64,000 nt of DNA from Bifidobacterium sp. ESL0763 (GTDB lineage: Bacteria; Actinomycetota; Actinomycetes; Actinomycetales; Bifidobacteriaceae): positions 1,426,001 through 1,490,000 of the forward strand of contig NZ_JAQTHW010000002.1 in the NCBI RefSeq assembly GCF_029433395.1, written 5' to 3'. The notes below the pieces were generated by a model. The model ran no database searches and was not told the origin of the DNA. It was given only the letters and a program-made list of their open reading frames with translations. Positions 1 to 8,807 of the stretch are shown here, in pieces; the first letter of the stretch is position 1, and each line of letters starts with the position of its first letter. The position numbers and the translations under genes are program-made.

Positions 1-1
1 C

Positions 2-2002
2 GTGACCACCGAGGTGCCACAGCCCGAGAAGATCGCGATGGCAGAGAAGACGACCCTCTACTATTCCGACGGCACCACCGAGATGGGCCATTTCGCCACG
101 CAGAACCGTGAGATCATCAGCTGCGACGCGCTGCCGAAATACGTGGGGCAGTCCATCGTGTCTTCCGAGAACCAGACCTTCTACAAGGACAAGGGCGTGG
201 ACCTCAAGGGCATCGCGCGCGCGTTCCTCAACAACGTGACCGGCGGGGCGCGGCAGGGCGGCTCGACCATCACCCAGCAGTACGCCGAGCGCTACTACAT
301 GGGCGACACCCACACCTACCTCGGCAAGCTGCGCGAGGCGATCCTGGCCGTCAAGATCACGCAGACGCAGAGCAAGGACCAGGTGCTCTGCAACTACATG
401 AACACCATCTACCTCGGGCGCGGGGCGTACGGCATCCAGGCGGCCGCCAAGGCCTACTACAACAAGGACGCCAAGGACCTCACCATGCCGGAGGCGGCCA
501 TGCTCGCCGGCATCATCCCGGCCCCCTCGACCTGGGACCCGGCGGTGAACTCCAAGCGCGCCGACCAGCGCTTCAACCGCGTGATCTCGATCATGAAGAG
601 CCAGGGCTACATCACGCCGGGAGACGCCAGGAGCGCCAAGCCGCCCCAGACCATCTCGCCGCAGGCCCAGGAGAACTCCTACGCCGGGCAGAACGGCTAC
701 CTGCTGCAGATGGTGCGCGAGGAGCTGACCGCCGACGGCACGTTCAGCCGCGACGACCTCGACACCGGCGGCTACAAGATCGTCACCACCATCGACAAGA
801 ACAAGCAGGACCTGATGTTCAAGGTGGCCAGCCCCTCGCAGGGCGGCGACGGCATCGTGCCCGCGGGCGTGCAGATCGGCGGGATGAGCGTCAACCCCAA
901 GGACGGCTCGATCGAGTCGGTCTACGCCGGCGACGACTACCTGACCAAGCAGCTCAACAACGCCACGCAGGCCACCTACGAGCCCGGGTCGACCATGAAG
1001 CCTTTCGCGCTGCTGGCCACGGTGCAGGCCGGGGTGAGCCTCAACACGACCTTCAACGGCAACTCGCCGCGCACCTACACCAACATCACCCAGCCGGTGC
1101 AGAACTTCGGCAACCAGAGCTTCGGCAACGCCAACCTCTACAGCGCCACGGCCAACTCGGTCAACACCATCTACATGGACCTCCAGCAGCACCTGGGCGC
1201 CAAGAAGGTGGCGCAGACCGCGCAGGCGGCGGGCATGAACCCCAAGCTGGTGACCGGCAACAACCCCTTCACCGTGCTGGGCAACGACGGCGTGCACGTC
1301 GAGGACATCGCGCAGGCCTACTCCACGATCGCCAACCAGGGCAACAAGCCCACGCTGCACATCGTCTCGGCGGTCAAGGACCCGAAGGGCAAGGACATGT
1401 ACCGCGCGCCCACCGACACCGAGCGCGTCTTCAACGCCAACGACACCGCGCTGGTGACCAAGGCGATGCAGGGCACCGTGCAGTACGGCACCGCCACCGA
1501 GGCGCGGGGCATCGGCAAGAGCGTGGCCGGCAAGTCCGGCACCGCCAACGACGGCACGGCGGGCAGCTTCGCCGGCTTCTCGCCCAACACGGTCACCGTC
1601 TTCGCGATGTGGGACCCGGATGGCAACGGCGCGCCGCAGGAGCTGCCCAACATCGGCCGCTACGGCACGGGCAGCGACTACCCGGTGCACCTGTTCACCC
1701 AATACATGAAGCAGGCGCTGGCCGACACCCCCAACGAGGCGTTCCCCGTAGCCAAGGACACCGGCAAGGTCGGCGGCCCGGACGGCTCGTGGGGCACCGG
1801 CGGCGGCTCGCGCTCCTACACCTACACGCCGAAGGACGACGAGTCGACCGGTGAGTCCAACGGCGGCTCGAGCACAATCTCCGGTGGCGGGATGAGCGGC
1901 GGCAGCGACGGGAACGACAGCAGCGGTACGACGACGCCGAACGAACCGTCCGCACCTTCGGCTCCAGGAGAGGGCGGCACTCCCCAGAGCACAGGTAACT
2001 GA
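2..2002 (+). CDS. Class A penicillin-binding protein (5' end outside window)
   Basis: Bifunctional murein synthase: an N-terminal GT51 glycosyltransferase and a C-terminal transpeptidase that polymerise and cross-link peptidoglycan outside the membrane. The reading frame is open to the window edge and lacks the expected cytoplasmic tail and membrane anchor, so the gene is truncated here. Counting from base 2, the GT51 motifs include SENQTFYKDKG (Glu about 56), QGGSTITQQ and YLGRGAYGIQAAA. Transpeptidase motifs are STMK (Ser about 330), SVN (about 386) and KSGT (about 511). The last 60 residues are a Gly/Ser-rich tail. Odd point: in GT51 motif 3 the usual ILE-x-YMN glutamate is Cys (VLCNYMN, about residue 130). 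A strong hairpin follows the stop codon. Confidence 0.93.
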   Translation: MTTEVPQPEKIAMAEKTTLYYSDGTTEMGHFATQNREIISCDALPKYVGQSIVSSENQTFYKDKGVDLKGIARAFLNNVTGGARQGGSTITQQYAERYYMGDTHTYLGKLREAILAVKITQTQSKDQVLCNYMNTIYLGRGAYGIQAAAKAYYNKDAKDLTMPEAAMLAGIIPAPSTWDPAVNSKRADQRFNRVISIMKSQGYITPGDARSAKPPQTISPQAQENSYAGQNGYLLQMVREELTADGTFSRDDLDTGGYKIVTTIDKNKQDLMFKVASPSQGGDGIVPAGVQIGGMSVNPKDGSIESVYAGDDYLTKQLNNATQATYEPGSTMKPFALLATVQAGVSLNTTFNGNSPRTYTNITQPVQNFGNQSFGNANLYSATANSVNTIYMDLQQHLGAKKVAQTAQAAGMNPKLVTGNNPFTVLGNDGVHVEDIAQAYSTIANQGNKPTLHIVSAVKDPKGKDMYRAPTDTERVFNANDTALVTKAMQGTVQYGTATEARGIGKSVAGKSGTANDGTAGSFAGFSPNTVTVFAMWDPDGNGAPQELPNIGRYGTGSDYPVHLFTQYMKQALADTPNEAFPVAKDTGKVGGPDGSWGTGGGSRSYTYTPKDDESTGESNGGSSTISGGGMSGGSDGNDSSGTTTPNEPSAPSAPGEGGTPQSTGN

Positions 2003-2019
2003 GATCCGTAGGTAAACGA

Positions 2020-2060
2020 AAAGTGGTGGCAACCGACCTAGAGCCGGTTGCCACCACTTT
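2020..2060. terminator. Hairpin between PBP gene and leuA
   Basis: A perfect 16-bp stem (2020-2035 with 2045-2060) with a 9-base loop lies just after the PBP stop codon and before the leuA stop codon. The two genes converge, so it probably ends transcription from both sides. There is only a short T-run (TTT inside the stem end), so factor-independent strength is uncertain. Confidence 0.7.
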
Positions 2061-2184
2061 CGTTATTTGTCGCCATCTATCCGTTATCTACGAATCAGCC
2101 CTCTTCCGCCATCATCGGTCAGCTTTTGAACGGCATGATCGTGGAGGCGGAAGCGAGCTCACGGACCTTCGGACCCTCAGACCT

Positions 2185-4092
2185 TCAGCGCCGCGAACGG
2201 TTGATGGCCGAGATGACCGCCTTCAGGGAGCTGGTGGTGATCGACGAGTCGATGCCCACGCCCCAGATGATGCGCTCGTTGCCCTCGCCGCCGATCTTGC
2301 ACTCCACGTAGGAGGCGGCCGTGGCGTCGGTGCCCGAGGTCATCGAATGCTCGGCGTAGTCCATCACGCTCACCACAAAGCCCATCGAGGCCAACGCGTT
2401 GAGGAAGGCGTCGAGCGGACCGTTGCCGGCGCCACTGACCTCGCGCTCGATCGGGTCGGCGCCGGGCTCGGCGCCACGGTCGAGCAGCCTGGCCTTGAGC
2501 ACCGTGTCGGAACCGTCCTCGCCCGAGGTGACCGAGACGTTGAGCAGGCGCAGGCGGCCCCAAGTCTCGAGGCTCTCGTCGGCCTCGTCGGAGACGGCCT
2601 CGCCGTTGACCAGCGCGCCCGACTCCCCGACCGGCAGGTACTCGTCCTTGAAGAGGCGCCAGATCTCGTCGTCCTTGACCTCCTGGTCGGTCTTGTCGGC
2701 GTAGTTCTGCACCACCTTCTCGAACTCGATCTGCAGACGCTTGGGCAGGTCGAGGTTGTGGTTGGTCTTCAAGAGGTAGGCCATGCCACCCTTGCCGGAC
2801 TGCGAGTTGACGCGGATGATGGCCTTGTAGCTGCGGCCGATGTCCTTGGGGTCGATCGGCAGGTAGGGCACCAGCCAGACGAAGTCGTCGAGGTTGGCTC
2901 CGGCGCGCTCCGCGGCGTCCTGGCGGGCCTCGAGCCCCTTCTTGATGGCGTCCTGGTGGGAGCCGGAGAAGGCGGTGAACACGAAGTTGCCCGCGTAGGG
3001 GTGGCGCTCGGAGATGGTGAGCTGGTTGCAGTATTCGACGGTCTTGCGGATCCTCGGCACGTCGGAGTAGTCAATCTGCGGGTCGACGCCCTGGGTGAGC
3101 AGGTTGAGGCCCAGCGTGACCAGGTCGACGTTGCCGGTGCGTTCGCCGTTGCCCAGCAGGCAGCCCTCGACGCGGTCGGCGCCGGCCAGCACGGCCAGCT
3201 CCGCGGCGGCCACGCCCATGCCCTCGTCGTTGTGCGGGTGCAGGGAAAGCACGATGGAATCGCGGTTCTTCAGGTGGGTGGAGACGTACTCGACCTCGTC
3301 GGCGAAGACGTTGGGCGTGGTCATCTCGACGGTGGCGGGCAGGTTGATGATCATCTTGCGCTCGGGCGTCGGCTTGATGACGTCGCTGACCGCGTCGCAC
3401 ACCTCGACGGCGTAGTCGGGCTCGGTGCCGGTGAAGGATTCCGGGGAATACTCGTAATAGAGCTCGGTGTCGCCGGCCGCGCCCTCGAGGTCCTTGCAGA
3501 GCTCCGCGGCGTCGGTCGCCAGCTTCTTGATGCCTTCCTTGTCCTTGCGGAAAACGACCTCGCGCTGCAGCACGGAGACGGAATTGTAGAAGTGCACCAC
3601 GGCTCGTTTGGCGCCGCGCAGGCACTCGTAGGTCTTGCGGATCAGGTGCTCGCGCGCCTGGGTGAGCACCACGATGGTGACGTCGTCGGGGATGAGCTCG
3701 CGCTCGATGAGCATGCGCACGAAATCGTAGTCGGTGTCGGAGGCGGACGGGAAGCCGACCTCGATCTCCTTGAAGCCCATCTCGATCAAGAGGTTCCAGA
3801 AACGCAGCTTGCGTTCGGAATCCATCGGGTTGACCAGCGCCTGGTTGCCGTCGCGCAGGTCGACCGAGCACCAGCGCGGGGCGCGGCGCAGCCTCTTGGA
3901 CGGCCACGTGCGCTCGGGGTAGTCGAACGGGATCTGCTTGTCGTAGGCGACGTACTTGCCATAGGGCATGGCGCTGGGCTTCTGCGGCTCGCCGATGAAC
4001 CGTGCGGGAGGCAGCAGCAGGTCGTTGTTACCTCCATTGGATTGTGCGGCGATTGCCGCGAGATCAAATACCGAAGATTGATCCTGACCCAT
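2185..4092 (-). CDS. leuA: 2-isopropylmalate synthase
   Basis: Condenses acetyl-CoA with 2-oxoisovalerate, the first committed step of leucine synthesis, in the cytoplasm. The 635-residue protein has the HMGL-like TIM barrel with the metal and substrate motif SVDLRDGNQAL (about residue 75), the metal-binding HPHNDEG (about 284) and GNGERTGN (about 313), and a C-terminal LeuA dimer domain that normally carries leucine feedback inhibition. The length fits the long actinobacterial form. The start at 4092 was chosen because AAGGAGG sits 4-5 bases before it; an in-frame ATG at 4116 has no such site. A small GC hairpin (4118-4134) lies upstream in the leader. ilvBN, needed for the 2-oxoisovalerate precursor, lie elsewhere in this window. 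Confidence 0.97.
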   Translation of the reverse strand: MGQDQSSVFDLAAIAAQSNGGNNDLLLPPARFIGEPQKPSAMPYGKYVAYDKQIPFDYPERTWPSKRLRRAPRWCSVDLRDGNQALVNPMDSERKLRFWNLLIEMGFKEIEVGFPSASDTDYDFVRMLIERELIPDDVTIVVLTQAREHLIRKTYECLRGAKRAVVHFYNSVSVLQREVVFRKDKEGIKKLATDAAELCKDLEGAAGDTELYYEYSPESFTGTEPDYAVEVCDAVSDVIKPTPERKMIINLPATVEMTTPNVFADEVEYVSTHLKNRDSIVLSLHPHNDEGMGVAAAELAVLAGADRVEGCLLGNGERTGNVDLVTLGLNLLTQGVDPQIDYSDVPRIRKTVEYCNQLTISERHPYAGNFVFTAFSGSHQDAIKKGLEARQDAAERAGANLDDFVWLVPYLPIDPKDIGRSYKAIIRVNSQSGKGGMAYLLKTNHNLDLPKRLQIEFEKVVQNYADKTDQEVKDDEIWRLFKDEYLPVGESGALVNGEAVSDEADESLETWGRLRLLNVSVTSGEDGSDTVLKARLLDRGAEPGADPIEREVSGAGNGPLDAFLNALASMGFVVSVMDYAEHSMTSGTDATAASYVECKIGGEGNERIIWGVGIDSSITTSSLKAVISAINRSRR

Positions 4093-4319
4093 CACTCCTC
4101 CTTTTCCTGATTCCATGCGCCGCGCTCTGCGGCGTAACTTCAGACAAAACCCACGCTGCGCCTGTGTGACAGCCTAGGCGGCCGTGCCCATGCAAGCGAC
4201 ATCGCGGGATAATCCTCAATGATACCGACCGAACGCGGAACGCACCGTTGCCGTTCCGGGATGCGGCTATGAAAATTTGGCATGGCCGCGCCTTTGCGGG
4301 AGCGGCCGGGCGGACGCGG

Positions 4320-4940
4320 CTAGCGGAACAGCGAGACGCCGCAACGGGAGCGGCAGTAGGCGTTGCCCAGCCAGGTGTGGCGCGAGTTGGGCCACACGGA
4401 ACCGAGGCGCGGGGCGTCCTGGCTCATCCAGATGCTGGGGAAACGGCCGTCGGCGCTGCGCGAGCCAAGCAGGTTGAAGCCGTTCTTGCGCACCAGCCAG
4501 TCGGGGTGCTGGGTGGCGATGGCGAGGCCCTCCTCGAGGGTGAGCGGCACACGTTCGTCGGATTCGATGAGCTTGCGGGCCACGTCGGGCTCGCGGTTGA
4601 CGTAGGCGGTGCCGGTGTGGGGACTGACCACCAGGTAGAACGGGCCCTCGGGCGGCTCGAAACCGTCCTGCGGCAGGAAGCTGGCGACGTCGCGCGGGGG
4701 CATGGTGGTGAAGCCGGCCATGCGGTTGATGCTGGTCCTGGAGATCAGGGACTCGGGGCTCACCAGCTCGTGGGTGGGCACCAGGAGGATGTCGGTGCCC
4801 AGGTCGCTGTCCTCGAGCGCCTCGATCAGCGGCCGGGCCAGCGAGCGGAACACGGCCTCGCTCATATCGGCCACGTCGGGATAGCCCAACGCGGTGATCC
4901 GGTCCAGTTGCCTTTGCGCTTCTTGAGATGCCTTCGACAT
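4320..4940 (-). CDS. DUF5701-like protein
   Basis: A 206-residue soluble protein with no signal peptide or membrane segment. The C-terminal half has a pattern I associate with the actinobacterial DUF5701 family: KNGFNLLGSR, then FPSIWMSQDAPRLGSVW and RHTWLGNAYC. The function of that family is not known to me. A GGAG lies only two bases before the ATG at 4940, so the start is not firmly settled. It is transcribed in the same direction as asd and leuA, separated from asd by a repeat-bearing spacer. The family assignment is from memory of the motif. Confidence 0.75.
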   Translation of the reverse strand: MSKASQEAQRQLDRITALGYPDVADMSEAVFRSLARPLIEALEDSDLGTDILLVPTHELVSPESLISRTSINRMAGFTTMPPRDVASFLPQDGFEPPEGPFYLVVSPHTGTAYVNREPDVARKLIESDERVPLTLEEGLAIATQHPDWLVRKNGFNLLGSRSADGRFPSIWMSQDAPRLGSVWPNSRHTWLGNAYCRSRCGVSLFR

Positions 4941-4994
4941 ATCTCCAGTATGTCACGCGGACGCGTCAGGCTTCCGGCACCGCTGTATCTCCGG

Positions 4995-5101
4995 CACTTA
5001 TGCAAAGGCAATCACACTTTTAGGCCGTTTTCTGAGATTATCTCCGCACCTCCGTCACTTATGCAGAGATAATCACATTTTCGAGCCGTTTGCTGAGATT
5101 A
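4995..5101. repeat. Two imperfect 46-bp direct repeats
   Basis: Copies at 4995-5040 and 5056-5101 match at 38 of 46 positions and start 61 bases apart. Both begin CACTTATGCA and end CTGAGATTA. The spacer GATTATCTC can also pair with GAGATAATC (5066-5074), so a hairpin could form across the copies. The block lies in the spacer between asd and the DUF5701-like gene and is AT-richer than its surroundings. Its role is unknown. Confidence 0.8.
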
Positions 5102-5135
5102 CGGTCACATCGGCGATGGGCGACGCAGACGATGG

Positions 5136-6200
5136 CTACGCGCCGAAGTGCTTGCGGGCGATGATCTCGGCGAGCTCGACGGCGTTGAGCGCGGCGCCCT
5201 TGCGCAGGTTGTCGTTGGCGATGAAGAACGCGAGGCCCTTCCTGCCGTCGACGGCCTGGTCCTGGCGGATGCGGCCGACGAAACTCGGGTCCTTGCCGGC
5301 GGCCAGCTGCGGGGTGGGGATGTCGGCCAGCTCGACGCCCGGCGCGGCTTTCAGAACCTCGCGGGCCATGTCGGGGGTGACGTCGCGCTCGAACTCGGCG
5401 TTGACGGACATGCCGTGGGCGGTGAAAACGCCGACGCGCACGCAGGTGCACGAGGCGGCGAGATTCGGCAGGTGCAGGATCTTGCGGCTCTCGTTGCGCA
5501 GTTTCTGTTCCTCGTCGGTCTCCTCGCTGCCGTCGTCGACGACCGCGCCGATGAAGGGCACGGCGTTGAAGGCGATGGTGCGCGCCACCTTGGTGGGCTC
5601 GGGGAAGTCGATGGCCGAGCCGTCGAAAACTAGCTTGTCGGCGCCCTGGTCGACGGCGGCCTTGGCTTCGTTCATCAGCTGTTCGACGCCGGCGCGGCCG
5701 GCCCCGGACACGGCCTGGTAGGAGCTGACGATCAGGCGCTTGAGGCCGAAGTGGGTGTCGAGCGCCTTCAGGACGGGAATGCAGGCCATGGTGGTGCAGT
5801 TGGGGTTGGCGACGATGCGGCGCGGGATGTCGTCGAGGTCGTCGGGGTTGGCCTCGGCCACCACCAGCGGCACGTCGTCGTGCATGCGCCACTGCGAGGA
5901 GTTGTCGACCACGTAGGCGCCGGCCCCGGCGAATTTCGGCGCCCAGACCTTGGAGGTGCCGCCGCCCGCGGAGAAGATGGCGATGTCGATGCCGGAAAGG
6001 TCGGCCTTGGCCACGTCCTCGACCACGATGTCGTGGCCGCGCCAGGTGAGCCGCGTGCCGGCGGAACGGGACGACGCCATGAACCGCAGGTCCGCCACCG
6101 GGAAATCACGCTCGTCGAGCACCCGGCGCATCACCATGCCGACCTGGCCGGTGGCCCCCAGCACCGCGACGTTGACCCCACGATCATTGATCCGAACCAT
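5136..6200 (-). CDS. asd: Aspartate-semialdehyde dehydrogenase
   Basis: Reduces aspartyl phosphate to aspartate semialdehyde, the branch point to lysine, threonine and methionine. The 354-residue protein starts with the nucleotide-binding loop VAVLGATGQVG, has the catalytic cysteine in ANPNCTTMA and the substrate-binding SYQAVSGAGRAG. Length and motifs are normal for the family. The start at 6200 follows AAAGGGG at about 8 bases; the upstream in-frame start at 6245 lacks a ribosome site. It is the last gene of a lysC, ACT-subunit, asd series on the minus strand, although the 231-base gap to the ACT gene leaves room for its own promoter. Confidence 0.97.
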   Translation of the reverse strand: MVRINDRGVNVAVLGATGQVGMVMRRVLDERDFPVADLRFMASSRSAGTRLTWRGHDIVVEDVAKADLSGIDIAIFSAGGGTSKVWAPKFAGAGAYVVDNSSQWRMHDDVPLVVAEANPDDLDDIPRRIVANPNCTTMACIPVLKALDTHFGLKRLIVSSYQAVSGAGRAGVEQLMNEAKAAVDQGADKLVFDGSAIDFPEPTKVARTIAFNAVPFIGAVVDDGSEETDEEQKLRNESRKILHLPNLAASCTCVRVGVFTAHGMSVNAEFERDVTPDMAREVLKAAPGVELADIPTPQLAAGKDPSFVGRIRQDQAVDGRKGLAFFIANDNLRKGAALNAVELAEIIARKHFGA

Positions 6201-6431
6201 CTCTAATCCCCTTTGCGTTTCAGCTTGGCGCACGCACGCCACCATGCCTCGGCGGTGCGTTACCTATGACTATAACGGCACAGCGGACCAGACGCCGGCG
6301 ATGTCCGAAGTGCGCGCGGCGGGACGATATGACATGACGATAGCTGTTGAAGCGCGATGGGAATGGCGGAATATGGCACACTCAAGCTGCGCCGCGACGC
6401 ACACCGCCTATGGGTATGAGAGAAACCGGAC

Positions 6432-7031
6432 TCAGCGGCCGGTGCCGCCGTAGACGACCGCCTCGATCTGGCTGGCGTCGAGGCCGTAGGCGGTGTGCAG
6501 GGCGCGCACGGCGTCGTCGAGCTGGCCGAGCGGCACCAGCGCGGCGATGCGGATCTCGGAGGTCGAGATCATCAATACGTTGATCTGTTTCTCGCTGAGC
6601 GCCTCGAAGAACTTGGCGGCGAGGCCGGAATGGGTCTTCATACCCACGCCCACCACGGCGACCTTGCCGACCTCGGTGTTGATGTCGTAGCTGCGGTAGC
6701 CGAGCTCGGCCTGCTTGGCAGCGAGCACGGAGTCGACCTTCCCGATCGCGTTCTCGGGGACGGTGAAGGAGATGTCGGCGGTGCCGGTGGAGGCGCCCGC
6801 CTGCACGATCATGTCGACATTGACGCCCGCGAGCGCCAGCTGGGTGAAGACCTTGGCGGCCATGCCCGGCTCGTTGTCCACACCACGCACCGTCGCCAGC
6901 GCCTCGCTGCGGTCGTGGGCCACCCCCGAGATAACCGGCGCCTCGGGGCCGAGGTCGGGGAAGAGGTCGCCCATGGAGGCGTTGCCGCCGTTGTTGTTGC
7001 CGTTGCCGGTTGTTTCGTTTGTGGCGTTCAT
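6432..7031 (-). CDS. ACT-domain regulatory subunit of aspartokinase
   Basis: A 199-residue protein matching only the C-terminal regulatory half of actinobacterial LysC: two ACT repeats, with VRGVDNEPGMAAKVF in the first and VGVGMKTHSGLAAKFFEAL and ISTSEIRIAALV in the second, ending VVYGGTGR as Corynebacterium LysC does. It should bind the feedback effectors (threonine or lysine) and pair with the catalytic chain. The start at 7031 has AAGCGGAG about 10 bases upstream; an alternative ATG at 7085 lies 8 bases after the catalytic gene's stop codon. The first 40 residues are Asn/Gly-rich and unlike LysC. The catalytic chain is encoded by a separate reading frame, so the enzyme is split. Confidence 0.88.
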   Translation of the reverse strand: MNATNETTGNGNNNGGNASMGDLFPDLGPEAPVISGVAHDRSEALATVRGVDNEPGMAAKVFTQLALAGVNVDMIVQAGASTGTADISFTVPENAIGKVDSVLAAKQAELGYRSYDINTEVGKVAVVGVGMKTHSGLAAKFFEALSEKQINVLMISTSEIRIAALVPLGQLDDAVRALHTAYGLDASQIEAVVYGGTGR

Positions 7032-7093
7032 GCTCTCATCACTCCGCTTCGTTTCCTGGTTGTTGTCATGGTCTTTGCCGGTCATGCCGTCGC

Positions 7094-7858
7094 CTAGCCG
7101 AGGTTGGGCAGGTTGCGCGCGCTGACCCCGTTGGGGATGACCAGCGTGCCCGGGCGGTGCGAGAACGAGCTGCGCACGTGCAGCGGCATGTTGAAGCGCT
7201 GGGCGTATTCCACGCAGCGCAGGGCGAGCACCTTCGAGCCGCACGACGCCATCTCGAGGATCGCCTCGTAGCTGATCTCGGGAATGCGGCGGGCGGTGGG
7301 CACGATGCGCGGGTCGGCGGTGAAGATGCCGTCGACGTCGGTGTAGATCTAGCAGATGTCGGCGCCCAGCGCCACCGCGAGCGCCACCGCCGAGGTGTCG
7401 GAGCCGCCGCGGCCGAGGGTGGTGTAGTCACCGTCGGCGTTGATGCCTTGGAACCCGGCGACGATGGCCACGCTGCCCAGCCCCAGCGCGCGGCTGACGC
7501 GTTCGGGCTTCACCGAGCGGATGTGGGCGGCGCCGAACCGGGCGTCGGTCATGAATCCGGCCTGGGAGCCGGTGAAGGAGTAGGCGTGCTCGCCGGCGGC
7601 GTGGATGGCCATCGCCAGCAGGCTCATCGAGATGCGCTCCCCCGCGGTCATCAGCATGTCCATCTCGCGGGCGGGAGGGTTGGAATCGATGCTCTTGGCC
7701 TGGTCGATCAGGTCGTCGGTGGTGTCGCCCATCGCCGAGACCACCACGGCCACGTCGTTGCCGGCGCGCTTGGTCTCCACGATGCGTCTGGCCACACGTT
7801 TCAGCGATTCCGCGTCCGCCACGGAGGAACCGCCATACTTCTGCACGATAAGAGCCAC
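7094..7858 (-). pseudogene. lysC: Aspartokinase catalytic chain interrupted by an in-frame amber codon
   Basis: Aspartokinase phosphorylates aspartate to open the lysine/threonine/methionine pathway. The frame starts with the family's usual [12 protein letters not shown] (GTG at 7858, with AGGA six bases upstream) and continues through [11 protein letters not shown] and [13 protein letters not shown]. Codon 170 (7351-7349) is TAG, between ...ALGADIC and [14 protein letters not shown]. Homologues have a glutamate there (CEIYTDVDG), so one base change, GAG to TAG, explains it. The same frame then stays open for 84 more codons (to ARNLPNLG) before its natural TAG at 7096-7094. The conserved remainder argues for a very recent mutation or a sequencing error. 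If real, the 169-residue product lacks part of the ATP site and should be inactive. Confidence 0.9.
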
Positions 7859-7969
7859 TGCCATTCCTGTCTTCGTCAATCGTCGGATCGTCCGCCATCG
7901 TTCGGGCCGTGTGCGACGCGTTTCCGGGCGCCGCACCCGCGCGCGAACGGAGCCGGGCGTAGGACCCTC

Positions 7970-7975
7970 ATTATA
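7970..7975 (-). promoter_or_regulatory. Candidate -10 box upstream of lysC
   Basis: The only striking signal in the 330-base gap between recR and lysC (7865-8193) is a perfect TATAAT on the minus strand about 110 bases before the lysC start. I see no matching -35 hexamer at 16-18 bases, so this is tentative. The rest of the gap holds nothing I can assign; a short minus-strand frame at 7987-8181 has no ribosome site. Confidence 0.35.
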
Positions 7976-8193
7976 GGAACGGCGCACTACCTCGGGCCGC
8001 GCGTCTCCGTCATGCGGGCAAGGACGTCCGACAGCGTGCGAAACACGCTGGACGCGGGCAGGACCGGTACAAGCGAACGAGGGACGAATCCCCGGGGCAG
8101 GCCATGACCGACAAACCAGTGGACGAGGGTTACTGACGAACCGGCGAACAGAGCGACATACGGGAGCCACCGAACTCCCATACGGCGGATGGA

Positions 8194-8796
8194 CTATGCC
8201 TCGCGACGCCCCGCCAGCGCCCGGCCGAGGGTGATCTCGTCGGCGTATTCCAGGTCGCTGCCCACCGGCAGGCCGCTGGCCAGGCGGGTGACCTTGAGCC
8301 CCAGCGGCGAGAGCAGGCGGCTCAGGTAGGTCACCGTGGCCTCGCCCTCGATATTGGGGTCGAGCGCCAGGATGATCTCCTTGACCTCGTCGGTCTTCAG
8401 GCGGTCGAGCAGCTTGGGGATGGCGAGGTCGCCGGGGCCGATGTTGGCCATGGGGTTGATCGCCCCGCCGAGCACATGGTAGACGCCACGGAACTCGCGG
8501 GTGCGCTCGATGCTCATCACGTCCTTGGGTTCCTCCACCACGCAGATGGTGGTGTGGTCGCGGCGGGGGTCGGCGCACACCGGGCACGGGCTGGTCTCGC
8601 AGACGTTGCCGCAGATGTCGCAGAAACGCACCTTCTCCTTGACCTCGCGGATCGCGTCGGCGAGCTCCTGGGCCTCCTCGTCGTTGGCGGAGAGCAGGTA
8701 GAAGGCGATGCGCTGCGCGCCCTTGGGCCCGATGCCCGGCAGATGCGCGAACGAGTCGATGAGCCTCTGGATCGCGCCGTCATAGGCCAATGCCAT
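8194..8796 (-). CDS. recR: Recombination mediator protein RecR
   Basis: Acts with RecO (and RecF) to load RecA on gapped DNA. The 200-residue length is standard. It shows the N-terminal helix-hairpin-helix ([17 protein letters not shown]), a C4 zinc finger (Cys59, 62, 71, 74) and a Toprim domain starting [11 protein letters not shown] and including [11 protein letters not shown]. The start has AGGAGG seven bases upstream; that site includes the TAG stop codon of dnaX, so translation is probably coupled. The dnaX-recR pairing is widespread in bacteria. Confidence 0.97.
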   Translation of the reverse strand: MALAYDGAIQRLIDSFAHLPGIGPKGAQRIAFYLLSANDEEAQELADAIREVKEKVRFCDICGNVCETSPCPVCADPRRDHTTICVVEEPKDVMSIERTREFRGVYHVLGGAINPMANIGPGDLAIPKLLDRLKTDEVKEIILALDPNIEGEATVTYLSRLLSPLGLKVTRLASGLPVGSDLEYADEITLGRALAGRREA

Positions 8797-8807
8797 GGAT
8801 GTTCCTC

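Noticed and set aside
7987..8181. A 64-codon minus-strand gene between lysC and recR
   Set aside because: No ribosome site and no recognisable protein pattern.
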